In this document: positions 15,289-24,581 of the stretch, in pieces
How the letters are laid out: the number at the start of each line of letters is the position of its first letter
Position numbering within the stretch: the stretch's first letter is position 1
Source of the DNA: CAZBNB01 sp964493245
GTDB lineage: Bacteria; Pseudomonadota; Gammaproteobacteria; Legionellales; Legionellaceae
DNA: 64,000 nt
Reading direction: 5' to 3'
NCBI GenBank assembly: GCA_964493245.1
Contig: CAZBNB010000006.1
Span: 45,934-109,933 of the forward strand
The notes under the pieces: generated by a model
What the model saw: the letters and a program-made list of their open reading frames with translations, nothing else
Databases searched by the model: none
Told to the model about the DNA's origin: nothing
Translations under genes and position numbers: made by a program

Positions 15289-16374
15289 TTACACAATTTC
15301 AGAATGAATTTGCTGGCTAGGATCGTGGCGACTTAAATAATCGGCCGATTGCATTTCTTCCAAACGACTCAAAGTACGTGCAAATTCGTTTTGTTTTTCC
15401 CCCGCAACATACAGCGCGTTTGCTGGCACCGCTGCGGAAATAATTAAGCGAATGCCGCGATCGTAAAATACGTCGACTAAATGAATCAGTAGAATCGCTT
15501 TGACGGTATCTTCAATGGTCAGTACTGATATGTTAGAAACGATCACCGTGTTGAATCGATTCGCGATTTCAATGTAATCTAATTGACAGCGTGGCAGATT
15601 ACAAATGATATCAAACTCAAACCACACAACTGCCGCTCCCAAACCAATCACGGGGATTTGGCGTTGCTGTATTTCTAAATAGCCATGTTGTGGTTTTTGT
15701 TTGGCAATGGTTTCAAATTGCGCTGTTAAAGCCGTTTCGGATGCTTGATTCAGTGGACAAAGATAAGCTTGTGATAGCGGAGCCCTACCCAAACGGTAAT
15801 CACGATGGTCCTCAAGCTCAACCACATCACAATTTGTTTTTAACAAAGCAATTGCCGGTAAAAATCGCTCACGACCAACACCATTAAGATATAAATCGTC
15901 TGGTCTCGTATTCGCAGTTGCAACTAAAATGACATTATATTTAAAAAGTGCTGTCAGTAATTCCGCTAAAATCATGGCATAAGCCACGTCATCTACCAAA
16001 AACTCATCCAAACACAAAACACGGGTTTTTTTAGATAATTTTTGAGCAATATGCATCAGTGGGTTGGCGCGCCCTTGTAACAAACGTAATTGTTGATCAA
16101 CTTGTTGCATAAAGTGATGGAAATGAAAGCGTGCTTTACGCGTCTCAGGAATCGCATGATAAAATAAATCCATGAGATATGTTTTACCCATCCCGACTGG
16201 TCCACAAATGTACACGCCGGAAATCGTTTTGCGCTGCCAGCGCGCGTACCAAGGAGTCGGCTGTGACAAAACAGTCACCAATCGTTGCAAGTGGCTAAGA
16301 ATCAAACGTTGATTGGCATCATCGACAATATTTCCTTGCTTGACTTCTTCATGATACGTCTCAAATAAATTCAT
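15289..16374 (-). CDS. zapE: Cell division ATPase ZapE (AFG1-like)
   Basis: A 361-aa P-loop ATPase of the ZapE/AFG1 family, which in E. coli acts at the FtsZ ring under stress. Walker A is GPVGMGKTYLMDLFY near residue 58, Walker B VLCLDEFLVDD, and NGVGRERFLPAI is a family signature. It starts 3 bp after the end of the upstream hydrolase gene, so the two are probably cotranscribed. Confidence 0.92.
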   Translation of the reverse strand: MNLFETYHEEVKQGNIVDDANQRLILSHLQRLVTVLSQPTPWYARWQRKTISGVYICGPVGMGKTYLMDLFYHAIPETRKARFHFHHFMQQVDQQLRLLQGRANPLMHIAQKLSKKTRVLCLDEFLVDDVAYAMILAELLTALFKYNVILVATANTRPDDLYLNGVGRERFLPAIALLKTNCDVVELEDHRDYRLGRAPLSQAYLCPLNQASETALTAQFETIAKQKPQHGYLEIQQRQIPVIGLGAAVVWFEFDIICNLPRCQLDYIEIANRFNTVIVSNISVLTIEDTVKAILLIHLVDVFYDRGIRLIISAAVPANALYVAGEKQNEFARTLSRLEEMQSADYLSRHDPSQQIHSEIV

Positions 16375-16377
16375 ATT

Positions 16378-17040
16378 TCACTCTTGAATTATTTTTAATA
16401 CATGATCTTTCAATTCAATTAATCTTCCATGAAAAAAATGGGTTGCTTCTTGAAAGCGAATCACGGGAATGGGCGGGTTTTTTTGGGCTGCAAAATCATA
16501 AACTGTATCTACAACCACCACTTCATCTGCCTCACCCTGGATAATAAACCAGCACTTAGAATCAAAAAGAAGCTCGTTATAATTATAATGCTGAACAGAT
16601 GGTGCAACAGTAATAAGATGTACCACTGGCCAAGATTGTCTGACCGCCAAAGCCGCTGCTCGATAAGCCACAAATGAGCCGAATGAAAATCCGGCAAAAT
16701 AAAAGCGTACATCAGGAAAGAGTGCCTTCCAAAAATTGGCAAGCATAAACATATCTTGGCTTTCGCCAATTCCCGAGTCATACACACCTTGAGATTTTCC
16801 AACGCCACGAAAATTAAAACGAACAACAGGAATATGCGAATCTTTGTAAGCACGTAATAAAGTAGAAACTACCTTGTTTTGCATACTCCCACCATGCAGT
16901 GAGTGTGGATGCCCAAGGATTGCCACGGTATCCCAACGTGGTAAAGATGGAACTGTTACTTCAACTTCGAGCACACCCATTGCTGCGGGTATCATCAGTT
17001 GAAAAACGCCAGGTTGTGTCACATGTTGAAATGGATTCAT
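16378..17040 (-). CDS. Alpha/beta hydrolase (serine peptidase S33-like)
   Basis: A 220-aa hydrolase. HPHSLHGGSMQNKVV forms the oxyanion strand, FNFRGVGKSQG is the conserved loop, the nucleophile elbow is GFSFGS, and the distal His is in ATHFFHGRL. This matches the short KTSC/YcjY-like alpha/beta hydrolases common in proteobacteria, whose substrates are unknown. No signal peptide. It is the first gene of a pair with zapE. Confidence 0.8.
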   Translation of the reverse strand: MNPFQHVTQPGVFQLMIPAAMGVLEVEVTVPSLPRWDTVAILGHPHSLHGGSMQNKVVSTLLRAYKDSHIPVVRFNFRGVGKSQGVYDSGIGESQDMFMLANFWKALFPDVRFYFAGFSFGSFVAYRAAALAVRQSWPVVHLITVAPSVQHYNYNELLFDSKCWFIIQGEADEVVVVDTVYDFAAQKNPPIPVIRFQEATHFFHGRLIELKDHVLKIIQE

Positions 17041-17113
17041 AGATAATGTTCAATCAAAGAAAACCCAATTTGCTTTGCGGAGTGGGTTTTGATACAAGTA
17101 GTATGATTTTAAC

Positions 17114-17959
17114 TTAAAATGTTTTTCGAAGATATAAATTATACGCGGTGCCACAAATACTAAAACCATGGCATTCGACATTGTTTAAATTGGTTTGTGT
17201 ATAACGAAAGCCTAATTTTAAATTGTTATCAAAATCTCTTGCAAAGCCAGCTGCCCAATTTAAATAATCTCTAAACCAAATGTTACCAGGCTGCCCACCT
17301 TTTTGCGTTTTCTGATAGCCTAATCCACCTTCAAGCATCAAACGTTTAGGCAAAGTCACAAAGGTCATGGTATTACCATAGACCCCGGTCCCAGACTTAA
17401 AATAATAATTGGGGCTGTAACCAACGCCGCCGGTCACTTTCAAAAACGTAAGTAACGCATATCCCAGCTCGCCATACACTTCAAAAATATTGGGAGTCAC
17501 AATCGTATTATATTTGGGGTAATCTTCGTAGCGTGCTGCAATATCGTAGCTTAACTTATCTTTTTCGCCTTTCATACCAAGAATAGGCACCACTGCCACG
17601 CCGCCTTTGGTTAGCATGGTGTTGTATGAGACGACGCCGCCATAAAGCCCCTCTTTGGATACATACAATAACGAGCCGAAAATTTCGGGTAAATGATTAG
17701 AAAATGAGATGCCACGCCAAACGTGATCAGTACCTAATTGAAAAAAGCCATGAATATTTTGCGTAAACTTATCATTATCAGCCATATGATTGGGCTGTGT
17801 TTCTTTTTCATTTGATGCCCAACTCATATTCGTGATCATGACAGAAATCGCAATCCACATGGCCGCTTTTTTAAAGTACCGACAATTCAAAAAGCGATGG
17901 CTAAAAGCTCGTATTTGCGAAAAAAAAGGGGGCGTCATTAAGTTTAAGTCTAAAAACAT
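17114..17959 (-). CDS. TorF-family putative outer-membrane porin
   Basis: A 281-aa protein. A hydrophobic stretch (AAMWIAISVMITNMSWAS) serves as signal peptide after an unusually long basic lead. The mature part is beta-rich and contains FFQLGTDHVWRGISFSNHLPEIFGSLLYVSKEGLYGGVVSYN, typical of the TorF/Gcw_chp family (TIGR02001-like). It ends in an aromatic residue (RKTF), as outer-membrane barrels do. The N-terminal start is uncertain; ATG at codon 8 (MTPPFF) is an alternative. Confidence 0.75.
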   Translation of the reverse strand: MFLDLNLMTPPFFSQIRAFSHRFLNCRYFKKAAMWIAISVMITNMSWASNEKETQPNHMADNDKFTQNIHGFFQLGTDHVWRGISFSNHLPEIFGSLLYVSKEGLYGGVVSYNTMLTKGGVAVVPILGMKGEKDKLSYDIAARYEDYPKYNTIVTPNIFEVYGELGYALLTFLKVTGGVGYSPNYYFKSGTGVYGNTMTFVTLPKRLMLEGGLGYQKTQKGGQPGNIWFRDYLNWAAGFARDFDNNLKLGFRYTQTNLNNVECHGFSICGTAYNLYLRKTF

Positions 17960-18125
17960 TTCACTTTTCCTTATGGTTGATATTTACGTGCCATCATCCT
18001 GGCTAGCATTTATGCCGCGCTATTTTAACGCACCCTATTTTAAACTCAAAATGATTTTATCAACTCATTAATGGTCTATAATTAAACATATAGGGATGTG
18101 AATTTAGATATTAAAGGTGAATAAA

Positions 18126-19766
18126 ATGGGTAACGCTAATCCGATTTATCCTCAAGGTAAGGCATCAGTCAGTCCCAGTTTGGTCGTGGCTAACCCTGAT
18201 GTGTCTGGTACGATTGTGGATATCATACAAAGACTGTCATTGGCCACTGACCTAGAAACGGTGATGTTTATCGTACGTAAAGCGGCGAGAAAATTTACTG
18301 ACGCCGATGGTGCAACGTTTGTTCTCAGAAAAGGGGACGAGTGTTTTTACGCTGCAGAAGATGCCATCGCCCCTCTCTGGCAAGGGAAACGCTTCCCAAT
18401 GAGTATCTGTGTGAGCGGTTGGGTCATGAAAAATAAACAATCGGTTATTATCGAAGATATTTTTTCTGATGACAGAGTTCCTGTTGAAGCATACAGACCG
18501 ACATTTGTTAGAAGTTTGGCTATGGTACCCATTCGATCGGCTGATCCGATTGGCGCTATTGGCGTATACTGGGCAGATCATACTAGACCGACTGAAGAAC
18601 AACTCAATCTACTGACTTCGTTGGCTGATAGTACGTCGGTTGCAATGGAAAATATTCGTCTGCAAAGGGAATTACAAGAAGGCAGTGAAGAAAACTTAAC
18701 GCAAGTGGAAATGACCACTAGATTAATTGAAGCAAACAAAGCGTTAGAAAATACGTTGATTGAATTAAATCAACGTCAACAAGAAATGCAGCTTTTAAAA
18801 GAATTAAGCTCAAGATTACAAACTTGTATTGCTGTCGCGGAAACATACACCATTGTAGAACAAGAGGTGAGTAAATTACTCCCTAATGCTTCTGGTCAGC
18901 TTTATGTCATGCATAACTCAAGAAACTATTTCGAAGCGATGGCTAAATGGGGTCACTTTTCCCAAATCAGCGAAACCATTTTAAAACCAGACGATTGCTT
19001 AGCATTACGTGCGGGAATCACCCATAAGACCGAACATGCAACCTGTAAACACTATCATGATGAATCAACACACCTTATGTATACGTGTATTCCACTGGTT
19101 GCACAAAGCGATATCATCGGTTTGTTGTGCTTGGAATGGGAATTTAGAGCCGAAGAAACCGATGAGTCACAAAACAGTCGGTTTATATTATCCAGTATGA
19201 TAGCAGAGCAAATTGCTATCGGGATATCAAACATTAAATTACGTGAAACATTAAGAAATCAATCTGTACGCGACACACTGACCGAACTGTATAACCGCCG
19301 TTATGTTGAGGAATGTTTGGAGCGTGAATTGATAAGGTGTAAACGAAACAAAACCTCACTGGCAGTCATTATGCTAGATATCGACCATTTTAAACGCTTT
19401 AATGACTCACATGGTCACGGCGCGGGTGATACCGTGATTGTTGAAATCGCCAAAGCATTAAATGGTATGGTTAGAATTGGCTCTGACATTGCGAGCCGAT
19501 TCGGTGGTGAAGAGTTTTTATTAATTCTTCCGGAAATATCATTAAAAGATGCACAAAAACGAGCCGAAAATCTGCGTAAGACAGTCGCCAGTCACGAGGT
19601 ATCATATAATGGTATTACGCTACCACAAGTTACCATTTCCTTAGGCTTAGCGATGTTTCCTGAAGACGCGGAAAAAATTAACGAGCTTATCGAAGCCGCT
19701 GATAAAGCGCTGTATGAAGCTAAAAATGGTGGCCGGAATCAGTTGGTTCTTTATAAAAAGGCTTAA
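18126..19766 (+). CDS. GAF-GAF-GGDEF diguanylate cyclase
   Basis: A 546-aa signalling protein. GAF domain 1 spans about residues 30-190, a coiled coil follows (205-240), GAF domain 2 about 240-375, and the GGDEF domain 385-546 with RFGGEEF at 458-464, the active-site form GGEEF, so it should make cyclic-di-GMP. The usual RxxD inhibitory site five residues before GGEEF is IGSD here, so product inhibition may be lacking. No membrane segment, so the sensing is cytosolic. The start is set at ATG 18126 with AAGGTG upstream, rather than GTG 18117. Confidence 0.9.
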   Translation: MGNANPIYPQGKASVSPSLVVANPDVSGTIVDIIQRLSLATDLETVMFIVRKAARKFTDADGATFVLRKGDECFYAAEDAIAPLWQGKRFPMSICVSGWVMKNKQSVIIEDIFSDDRVPVEAYRPTFVRSLAMVPIRSADPIGAIGVYWADHTRPTEEQLNLLTSLADSTSVAMENIRLQRELQEGSEENLTQVEMTTRLIEANKALENTLIELNQRQQEMQLLKELSSRLQTCIAVAETYTIVEQEVSKLLPNASGQLYVMHNSRNYFEAMAKWGHFSQISETILKPDDCLALRAGITHKTEHATCKHYHDESTHLMYTCIPLVAQSDIIGLLCLEWEFRAEETDESQNSRFILSSMIAEQIAIGISNIKLRETLRNQSVRDTLTELYNRRYVEECLERELIRCKRNKTSLAVIMLDIDHFKRFNDSHGHGAGDTVIVEIAKALNGMVRIGSDIASRFGGEEFLLILPEISLKDAQKRAENLRKTVASHEVSYNGITLPQVTISLGLAMFPEDAEKINELIEAADKALYEAKNGGRNQLVLYKKA

Positions 19767-19845
19767 TGCTCAACGACATTTAACTGTGTTTGTGCGTTTG
19801 ACCGGTTTTAAAGTTGCATTTTATTTTCCATCGTCTATGATTGCC

Positions 19846-19864
19846 CTAGGGGCTGTGCCCCTAG
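19846..19864 (+). terminator. CTAGGGG/CCCCTAG hairpin after the cyclase gene
   Basis: Seven perfect base pairs (19846-19852 with 19858-19864) form a GC-rich hairpin, followed by a second weaker hairpin (CACTG/CAGTG) and ACTTTTATT. It probably ends the cyclase transcript. Alternatively it belongs to the panBC leader, since the pan start region is only 60 bp further on. Confidence 0.45.
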
Positions 19865-19926
19865 CACTGACTTATGCAGTGACTTTTATTCCCCCAAACT
19901 ATCCCACTTTAAGGAGGACTTGATCT

Positions 19927-19980
19927 ATGAGACAGGTACCTAAAAATACGCTCGCTCACACCTCAAAGGTGTGTCAATGA
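19927..19980 (+). CDS. 17-codon leader ORF before panB
   Basis: AAGGAGG at 19911-19917 precedes ATG 19927 by 9 bases, giving a 17-residue peptide (MRQVPKNTLAHTSKVCQ) whose TGA overlaps the panB ATG (ATGA at 19977). The ribosome-binding site is better than that of panB itself. This suggests translational coupling or a short leader peptide controlling panBC. No run of a regulatory amino acid is visible. Confidence 0.45.
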   Translation: MRQVPKNTLAHTSKVCQ

Positions 19981-20765
19981 AACTAGACGAATTTAAAACA
20001 AAAAAAAGCACTGGTAGTAAAATCAGTATGATCACCTGCTACGACTACCCTTCTGCATGCACCATTGCTGAATCAGCGATTGATTGTGTTTTGGTTGGGG
20101 ACTCGGTAGCGATGACCGTTCACGGGCACCAAAGCACGATCATGGCCACGATGGAAATGATGATTTTGCACACGTCCGCCGTCGCGCGCGGCTTAAAAAA
20201 GCAATTTTTGGTTGCTGACTTGCCTTTTTTATGTCATCGCAGCTCTCAAAATGAAACCATCAATAATGTACGTGAACTGCTTAGGGCGGGTGCGCAAGCG
20301 ATTAAAATCGAAGGCGGCGATACCGATGTCTGCCAAACAATCGCACATTTAGTCGCATCTGGCATTCCAATTATGGGACACATTGGCCTGACACCACAGT
20401 CTGTTTTACAAATAGGTGGATATAAAGTACAAGGCCGAGAAACAAAGCAAGCCATTGCACTTCAAGAGCAAGCACTCGCACTACAGACTGCCGGCTGTTT
20501 TGCCATTGTACTTGAATGTGTACCAAGCCAACTCAGTGAGTCTATTACTCAGACTTTAAATATTCCTACCATTGGTATTGGCGCGGGACCACACACAGAT
20601 GGACAGGTTTTAGTTTGGCATGACTTGTTAGGTTTACAGTCCTCATTGTCTTTTCGTTTTGTAAAGCGATTTGCTGAGGGTAAACATGTGTTGCTTGATG
20701 CTATCAATCATTATGCACACGAAGTTCGCGAAGTCAGTTTTCCAACTGAAGAGCATGCGTTTTAA
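19977..20765 (+). CDS. panB: 3-methyl-2-oxobutanoate hydroxymethyltransferase
   Basis: First enzyme of pantothenate synthesis, 262 aa. Family motifs are MITCYDYPSA, DCVLVGDSVAMTVHGH, KIEGG, IPIMGHIGLTPQS and IGIGAGPHTDGQVLVWHDLLG. The metal ligands Asp (in VGDS) and the second-shell Glu are present. ATG 19977 overlaps the leader ORF; GTG 19971 is two codons upstream in frame. Followed 17 bp later by panC. No panD or panE is in the window. Confidence 0.95.
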   Translation: MKLDEFKTKKSTGSKISMITCYDYPSACTIAESAIDCVLVGDSVAMTVHGHQSTIMATMEMMILHTSAVARGLKKQFLVADLPFLCHRSSQNETINNVRELLRAGAQAIKIEGGDTDVCQTIAHLVASGIPIMGHIGLTPQSVLQIGGYKVQGRETKQAIALQEQALALQTAGCFAIVLECVPSQLSESITQTLNIPTIGIGAGPHTDGQVLVWHDLLGLQSSLSFRFVKRFAEGKHVLLDAINHYAHEVREVSFPTEEHAF

Positions 20766-20782
20766 AGCAAGGAAAATCATTT

Positions 20783-21544
20783 ATGCAAATATATTACAGT
20801 ATTGAAGAATGGCGCGCTGTGCGTGCAACATTGCCAGAGCAATTATCGTTAGGTTTGGTACCCACTATGGGACATTTACATGCAGGACATTTGTCTTTAT
20901 GTACAGCCAGTCAACGCGAAAATGATTTAACAATAGTCAGTATTTATACCAATCGCACACAATTCAACAACGCGGAAGATTATGCATTATATCCGAGAAC
21001 ATTGGACGCCGACCTAGCTCTCTTAGAAAAAAATGGTATTAACTATTGTTTGGTCCCCAATGAGCAAGCTATGTACGCAGATGACTTTCGTTATCGCATC
21101 AGTGAAGTCACAGCCAATACAAATATGGAAGATTTACTCAGACCAGGTTATTTTACTGGGGTACTCACCGTTGTCATGAAGCTTTTCCAGTTGGTTAAAC
21201 CCAACCGCAGTTATTTTGGTGAAAAAGACTATCAACAATACCAATTGATTCAAAACATGGTTAACGCTTTTTTTATGGATATTGACATCATCGCCTGCCC
21301 CACCATCCGAGAAACCAGTGGTTTGGCCTTCAGCTCTCGCAATAGCAGACTGAACGAAAAAGAGCGCTTACTCGCCGATCAATTCGCTCAAATTTTTCAT
21401 CAGCGCACGCATAGTTGCGAACAAATAGCTCAAGACATCATGTCACTTGGCATATCGATTGATTATATCGAAGACCACCAAGAGCGACGTTATGCCGCCG
21501 TAAAAATTGGTGATATCCGACTGATTGATAATTATGCTTTATAG
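20783..21544 (+). CDS. panC: Pantothenate synthetase
   Basis: A 253-aa ligase joining pantoate and beta-alanine. The ATP-binding HxGH motif is in VPTMGHLHAGHLSL, followed by KxxPN-like YFGEKDYQQYQLI, and SSRNSRL corresponds to the KMSKS-like loop. Slightly shorter than the typical 280 aa at the C-terminus, where family members carry a longer dimerisation tail. Forms a panBC operon. Confidence 0.93.
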   Translation: MQIYYSIEEWRAVRATLPEQLSLGLVPTMGHLHAGHLSLCTASQRENDLTIVSIYTNRTQFNNAEDYALYPRTLDADLALLEKNGINYCLVPNEQAMYADDFRYRISEVTANTNMEDLLRPGYFTGVLTVVMKLFQLVKPNRSYFGEKDYQQYQLIQNMVNAFFMDIDIIACPTIRETSGLAFSSRNSRLNEKERLLADQFAQIFHQRTHSCEQIAQDIMSLGISIDYIEDHQERRYAAVKIGDIRLIDNYAL

Positions 21545-21546
21545 CT

Positions 21547-21593
21547 GTAAATGCTCACTTCGCACGAGAGAACGGTCAGCTTTGACCGTTCTC
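21547..21593. repeat. Dispersed repeat family B, half copy with hairpin
   Basis: AAATGCTCACT and CACGAGAGAACGGTCA are shared with the reverse complement of the full palindrome at 34248-34327. Here the right part forms its own hairpin, GAGAACGGTCA (21568-21578) pairing with TGACCGTTCTC (21583-21593), directly after panC, where it could serve as a terminator between convergent genes. Confidence 0.6.
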
Positions 21594-21728
21594 CAAGATC
21601 CAAGCATTCCTCCTCAACGATTACCCGAAGTTGAAGAGCGAGGCTGAGCACAAGGGTTACTTATAAAGCTTTGGGCTTCAAGAAACGGTGCGTAAACGTT
21701 TATCAACAAAACACTGTTATTTTCGCGA

Positions 21729-22376
21729 CTAGTGTAAATGCACAACATGTGAATGTAATTCCACATCAAAATAACGGCTAAACATTTTAAATGAATTCAC
21801 GACCGGACAATACTGGGCGTCATCTGACAACCGCCGCATCTCTTCACGAAAAATCGGTCTATAATGATGTCTTAAAAAGGGTATCAATTCCGATTTGTCA
21901 TGCAGGTGTTTGACCAATGCTGTGGTATTTTCGGTAAAATGTGACCATTGAATATGTTCGCCTAAATCTGCACCGACTCGATCAGTAGATGGTAATGCAG
22001 AAGACAGCACAACAGATCGTGGCTTCACACACAGTACTTGATCACCATCATCCTCATTTGAATCCATCATCATAACATCGGTATGTAATTCAAATTTGAA
22101 GCAACATAAAAAATCAAAAAATGAACCGCTCACAGGTTGTAAAAACGATTGCCCGACGACACGATTAAATTCATGCTGAAATATTAAAGGATAAAAAGAT
22201 TCTAGCGCTTCTAGCACTGACTCGTTGTCTTCACACTTTGGAATACTATACGCAGTGCCATCTTTTTTAGTCAAAGCCAAATGAGGTAAATCAAGATTGG
22301 GATATTGTGAGTTAATCAATCCCATAAAATTTTCAGTTGGCTTCAAAATTAAAATACTTAACTCATTTTGTGGCAT
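21729..22376 (-). CDS. Uncharacterised acidic cytosolic protein
   Basis: A 215-aa protein I do not recognise. It has no signal peptide or membrane span. The composition is mixed, with an acidic DSNEDDGDQ loop in the middle, two adjacent Cys (FLCCFKF), and a His-rich C-terminus (ELHSHVVHLH). It stands alone, converging on panC and divergent from mutY with a 185-bp gap. AGGGAGAG precedes ATG 22376, giving a good ribosome-binding site. An orphan, possibly lineage-specific; an effector role is only a guess from its isolation. Confidence 0.55.
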   Translation of the reverse strand: MPQNELSILILKPTENFMGLINSQYPNLDLPHLALTKKDGTAYSIPKCEDNESVLEALESFYPLIFQHEFNRVVGQSFLQPVSGSFFDFLCCFKFELHTDVMMMDSNEDDGDQVLCVKPRSVVLSSALPSTDRVGADLGEHIQWSHFTENTTALVKHLHDKSELIPFLRHHYRPIFREEMRRLSDDAQYCPVVNSFKMFSRYFDVELHSHVVHLH

Positions 22377-22561
22377 AATGCTCTCCCTGATTAACTCATC
22401 CTGAGTACAACTTGAAAAGCTTCAAACAAATTTGTTTGTATTTACTATTTACTGCCAAAAGATCTTCTCAATCTTTTTCTTTGAGGACATTTAGGTTAGC
22501 ACTTACTCATGATGAATTGCAATATGTCTTTTAAAAATATTTTTATACTTGGTAAGCAATA

Positions 22562-23623
22562 ATGAATCTAGCGTCTCAAATATTCACCGAAATGGTACTG
22601 GAGTGGTACGATCGATACGGAAGAAAACAGTTACCCTGGCAAACGCCACGGACACCCTATCGCGTCTGGTTGTCTGAAATGATGCTACAACAAACGCAAG
22701 TCAAAACAGTAATCCCTTACTTCAATCGCTTTGTTGCACGCTTCCCTGATATTGAAACCTTGGCATTGGCAACAGAAGACGAAGTGATGGCGTTATGGGC
22801 GGGGCTTGGCTATTATTCGCGAGCACGTCATTTGCATCGAGCTGCACAGCAAATTCATACGCAGTTTAATAACCAATTTCCTCAAGAAATAACCCTACTC
22901 TGTCAGCTACCTGGTATAGGCCCCTCTACTGCGGCAGCCATTGCATCTTTGGCTTTTGGCAAAGCCACGGCTATTTTAGATGGCAATGTCAAACGTGTTT
23001 TGTGTCGGTATTTTGGTATTGATGGTTATATTGAAGAGAAAGAAACACAAAAAAAGCTGTGGAAAATCGCGCAAGATTGTATGCCTCAGGAGCGCTGTGC
23101 TGAGTATACACAAGCCATCATGGACATGGGCGCTTTGTGCTGTACACGCCAAAAACCACTGTGCCATGATTGTCCGTTGAATACGCATTGTGTTGCTTAT
23201 AAAACACAAAAAATACAACATTACCCACATAAAAAACCCAAAGCTAAAATCCCAGATAAACATCAGCATGTCTTACTGTTTTATACGCAAGACAAACAGA
23301 TTTATCTTGAAAAACGCCCCGCTCCTGGTATTTGGGGGAGTTTATGGTGTCTTCCTTGTCTGGACATAGAGACGAATCTGAAAGCGCATGTCAATCACAT
23401 CGCAAAGCCCATATCCTTGCTAAATTTAAAACACACTTTAACGCACATGCGTTTACATTTAAACGTAAGTACATGCTTTGTGGCCAACATTGACTCACTC
23501 AAAAATGATCTGTTCACTTTGGGTCGATGGTTTTCTTTGACTGAAATAACACAGTTGGGAATACCCAAACCTATGAAGGAAATTCTTACGCATTTTGATT
23601 TTCATCAAAATGCGTCATGGTAA
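22562..23623 (+). CDS. mutY: Adenine DNA glycosylase MutY
   Basis: A 353-aa enzyme that removes adenine opposite 8-oxoguanine. The catalytic Glu is in SEMMLQQTQVKTV, the helix-hairpin-helix is LPGIGPSTAAAIASLAFG with Asp in ILDGNVKRVL, and the 4Fe-4S ligands are C-x6-C-x2-C-x5-C (CCTRQKPLCHDCPLNTHC). The C-terminal NUDIX-like domain (about 230-350) recognises 8-oxoG. Length is normal. Functionally paired with mutT at 60103. Confidence 0.95.
   Translation: MNLASQIFTEMVLEWYDRYGRKQLPWQTPRTPYRVWLSEMMLQQTQVKTVIPYFNRFVARFPDIETLALATEDEVMALWAGLGYYSRARHLHRAAQQIHTQFNNQFPQEITLLCQLPGIGPSTAAAIASLAFGKATAILDGNVKRVLCRYFGIDGYIEEKETQKKLWKIAQDCMPQERCAEYTQAIMDMGALCCTRQKPLCHDCPLNTHCVAYKTQKIQHYPHKKPKAKIPDKHQHVLLFYTQDKQIYLEKRPAPGIWGSLWCLPCLDIETNLKAHVNHIAKPISLLNLKHTLTHMRLHLNVSTCFVANIDSLKNDLFTLGRWFSLTEITQLGIPKPMKEILTHFDFHQNASW
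23588..23615. terminator. Perfect 12-bp hairpin over the mutY stop region
   Basis: ACGCATTTTGAT (23588-23599) pairs exactly with ATCAAAATGCGT (23604-23615) around a four-base loop. It lies inside the last codons of mutY, between convergent genes, and lacks a clean T tract. A bidirectional terminator or mRNA-stabilising hairpin is likely. Confidence 0.4.
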
Positions 23624-23663
23624 TCACTCTGGGAATAGCGGCGTAAAAGTGTAACAACCGGGC

Positions 23664-23993
23664 TTAATAATTTGGCCTACCAGCGCCACGACGCAATACT
23701 TTCATCGCTTGTTTTGCATCTGTTTGCCCAGCATTAGCTGCTGCGGTGATCCAATACCAGGCTTTGCGACGATCTTCGACTACGCCTTGTCCATAATAGT
23801 ACATATAACCCACAGCATACTCTGCATCAGGTTGTCCTTTCTCTGCTTCTGGTTTCAAACGAATAAAAGCCTGACGATAATCTTGTACTTGAAAGCTGTG
23901 AATACCTTCTTTTAAATTATAACCGCTGGTAACACATCCTGATAAAAAAACCGGTACAATGAATGCAAACAACTTAAAACACATAATTTTCAC
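23664..23993 (-). CDS. Small lipoprotein with Sel1-like repeats
   Basis: A 109-aa protein with a lipoprotein signal (lipobox LSGC, Cys20) and then two Sel1/TPR-like units: YRQAFIRLKPEAEKGQPDAEYAVGYMYYYGQGV and DRRKAWYWITAAANAGQTDAKQAM. Sel1 repeats mediate protein contacts; in Legionellales such proteins act in host entry, but this one is too short to assign. It follows gspC by 2 bp and is probably cotranscribed, so an envelope or secretion-accessory role fits. Confidence 0.75.
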   Translation of the reverse strand: MKIMCFKLFAFIVPVFLSGCVTSGYNLKEGIHSFQVQDYRQAFIRLKPEAEKGQPDAEYAVGYMYYYGQGVVEDRRKAWYWITAAANAGQTDAKQAMKVLRRGAGRPNY

Positions 23994-23995
23994 CT

Positions 23996-24514
23996 TTAAT
24001 TACTAAAAAGCGCTTGTTTAAGCGGCGGCTCGAATGTCAGTGACCGCTTAGAGAGGGATAAACGCTCTAATTCACCATGATACAACACCAGAACAGCATC
24101 TGGCGAAATTCCTTTAATTAATGCATTGCCAGGAAGGGTTTGACCAATATTAAATAATTTTTCATCTCCCGTGGATGTGCGCACAATGACTTGCGAAGCT
24201 TCTGCACGTGGAGAATATAAAATACCCACTACCTCTAAATCAAGCTTAGATTGTTTAATTCCCATGCCACCAAATTGTTTAGGAACATATTCACCAAACA
24301 ATGGCCATGTTAATTTTTGTGCATCTTGTTTTGTTTCCTGTGAATTTCCAAGCTGTACTGGTCTGCTTTGAGACGCAGATGCTTTGCCACTTTGCCAAAA
24401 TTGCATCGTCAAAGAGATCCCCTGCACGATCATTAAAAATATAAAAAAAAGGCACATGCCTTGCGCAATCACCGGTCGAAATAGATATGCTTTTAGATCA
24501 TCGCTCGCGAACAT
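23996..24514 (-). CDS. gspC: Type II secretion protein C-like (HR domain only)
   Basis: A 172-aa protein. Short cytosolic N-terminus, one membrane span (VIAQGMCLFFIFLMIVQGISL), a linker with WPLFGEYV, then the homology-region domain KLDLEVVGILYS...AEASQVIVR...LFNIGQTLPGNALIKGISPDAVLVLYHGELERLSL, the pattern of GspC/PilP HR domains. The PDZ domain of full-length GspC is missing, as in some LspC-type proteins. GspC links the inner-membrane platform to the GspD secretin. No other T2SS gene lies nearby. Confidence 0.75.
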   Translation of the reverse strand: MFASDDLKAYLFRPVIAQGMCLFFIFLMIVQGISLTMQFWQSGKASASQSRPVQLGNSQETKQDAQKLTWPLFGEYVPKQFGGMGIKQSKLDLEVVGILYSPRAEASQVIVRTSTGDEKLFNIGQTLPGNALIKGISPDAVLVLYHGELERLSLSKRSLTFEPPLKQALFSN

Positions 24515-24581
24515 AAGAAGAAGAGGTTATGATATTCATCACATCATATCGAAAATAGCTGACTGATAAAAGGAGCTTGTC

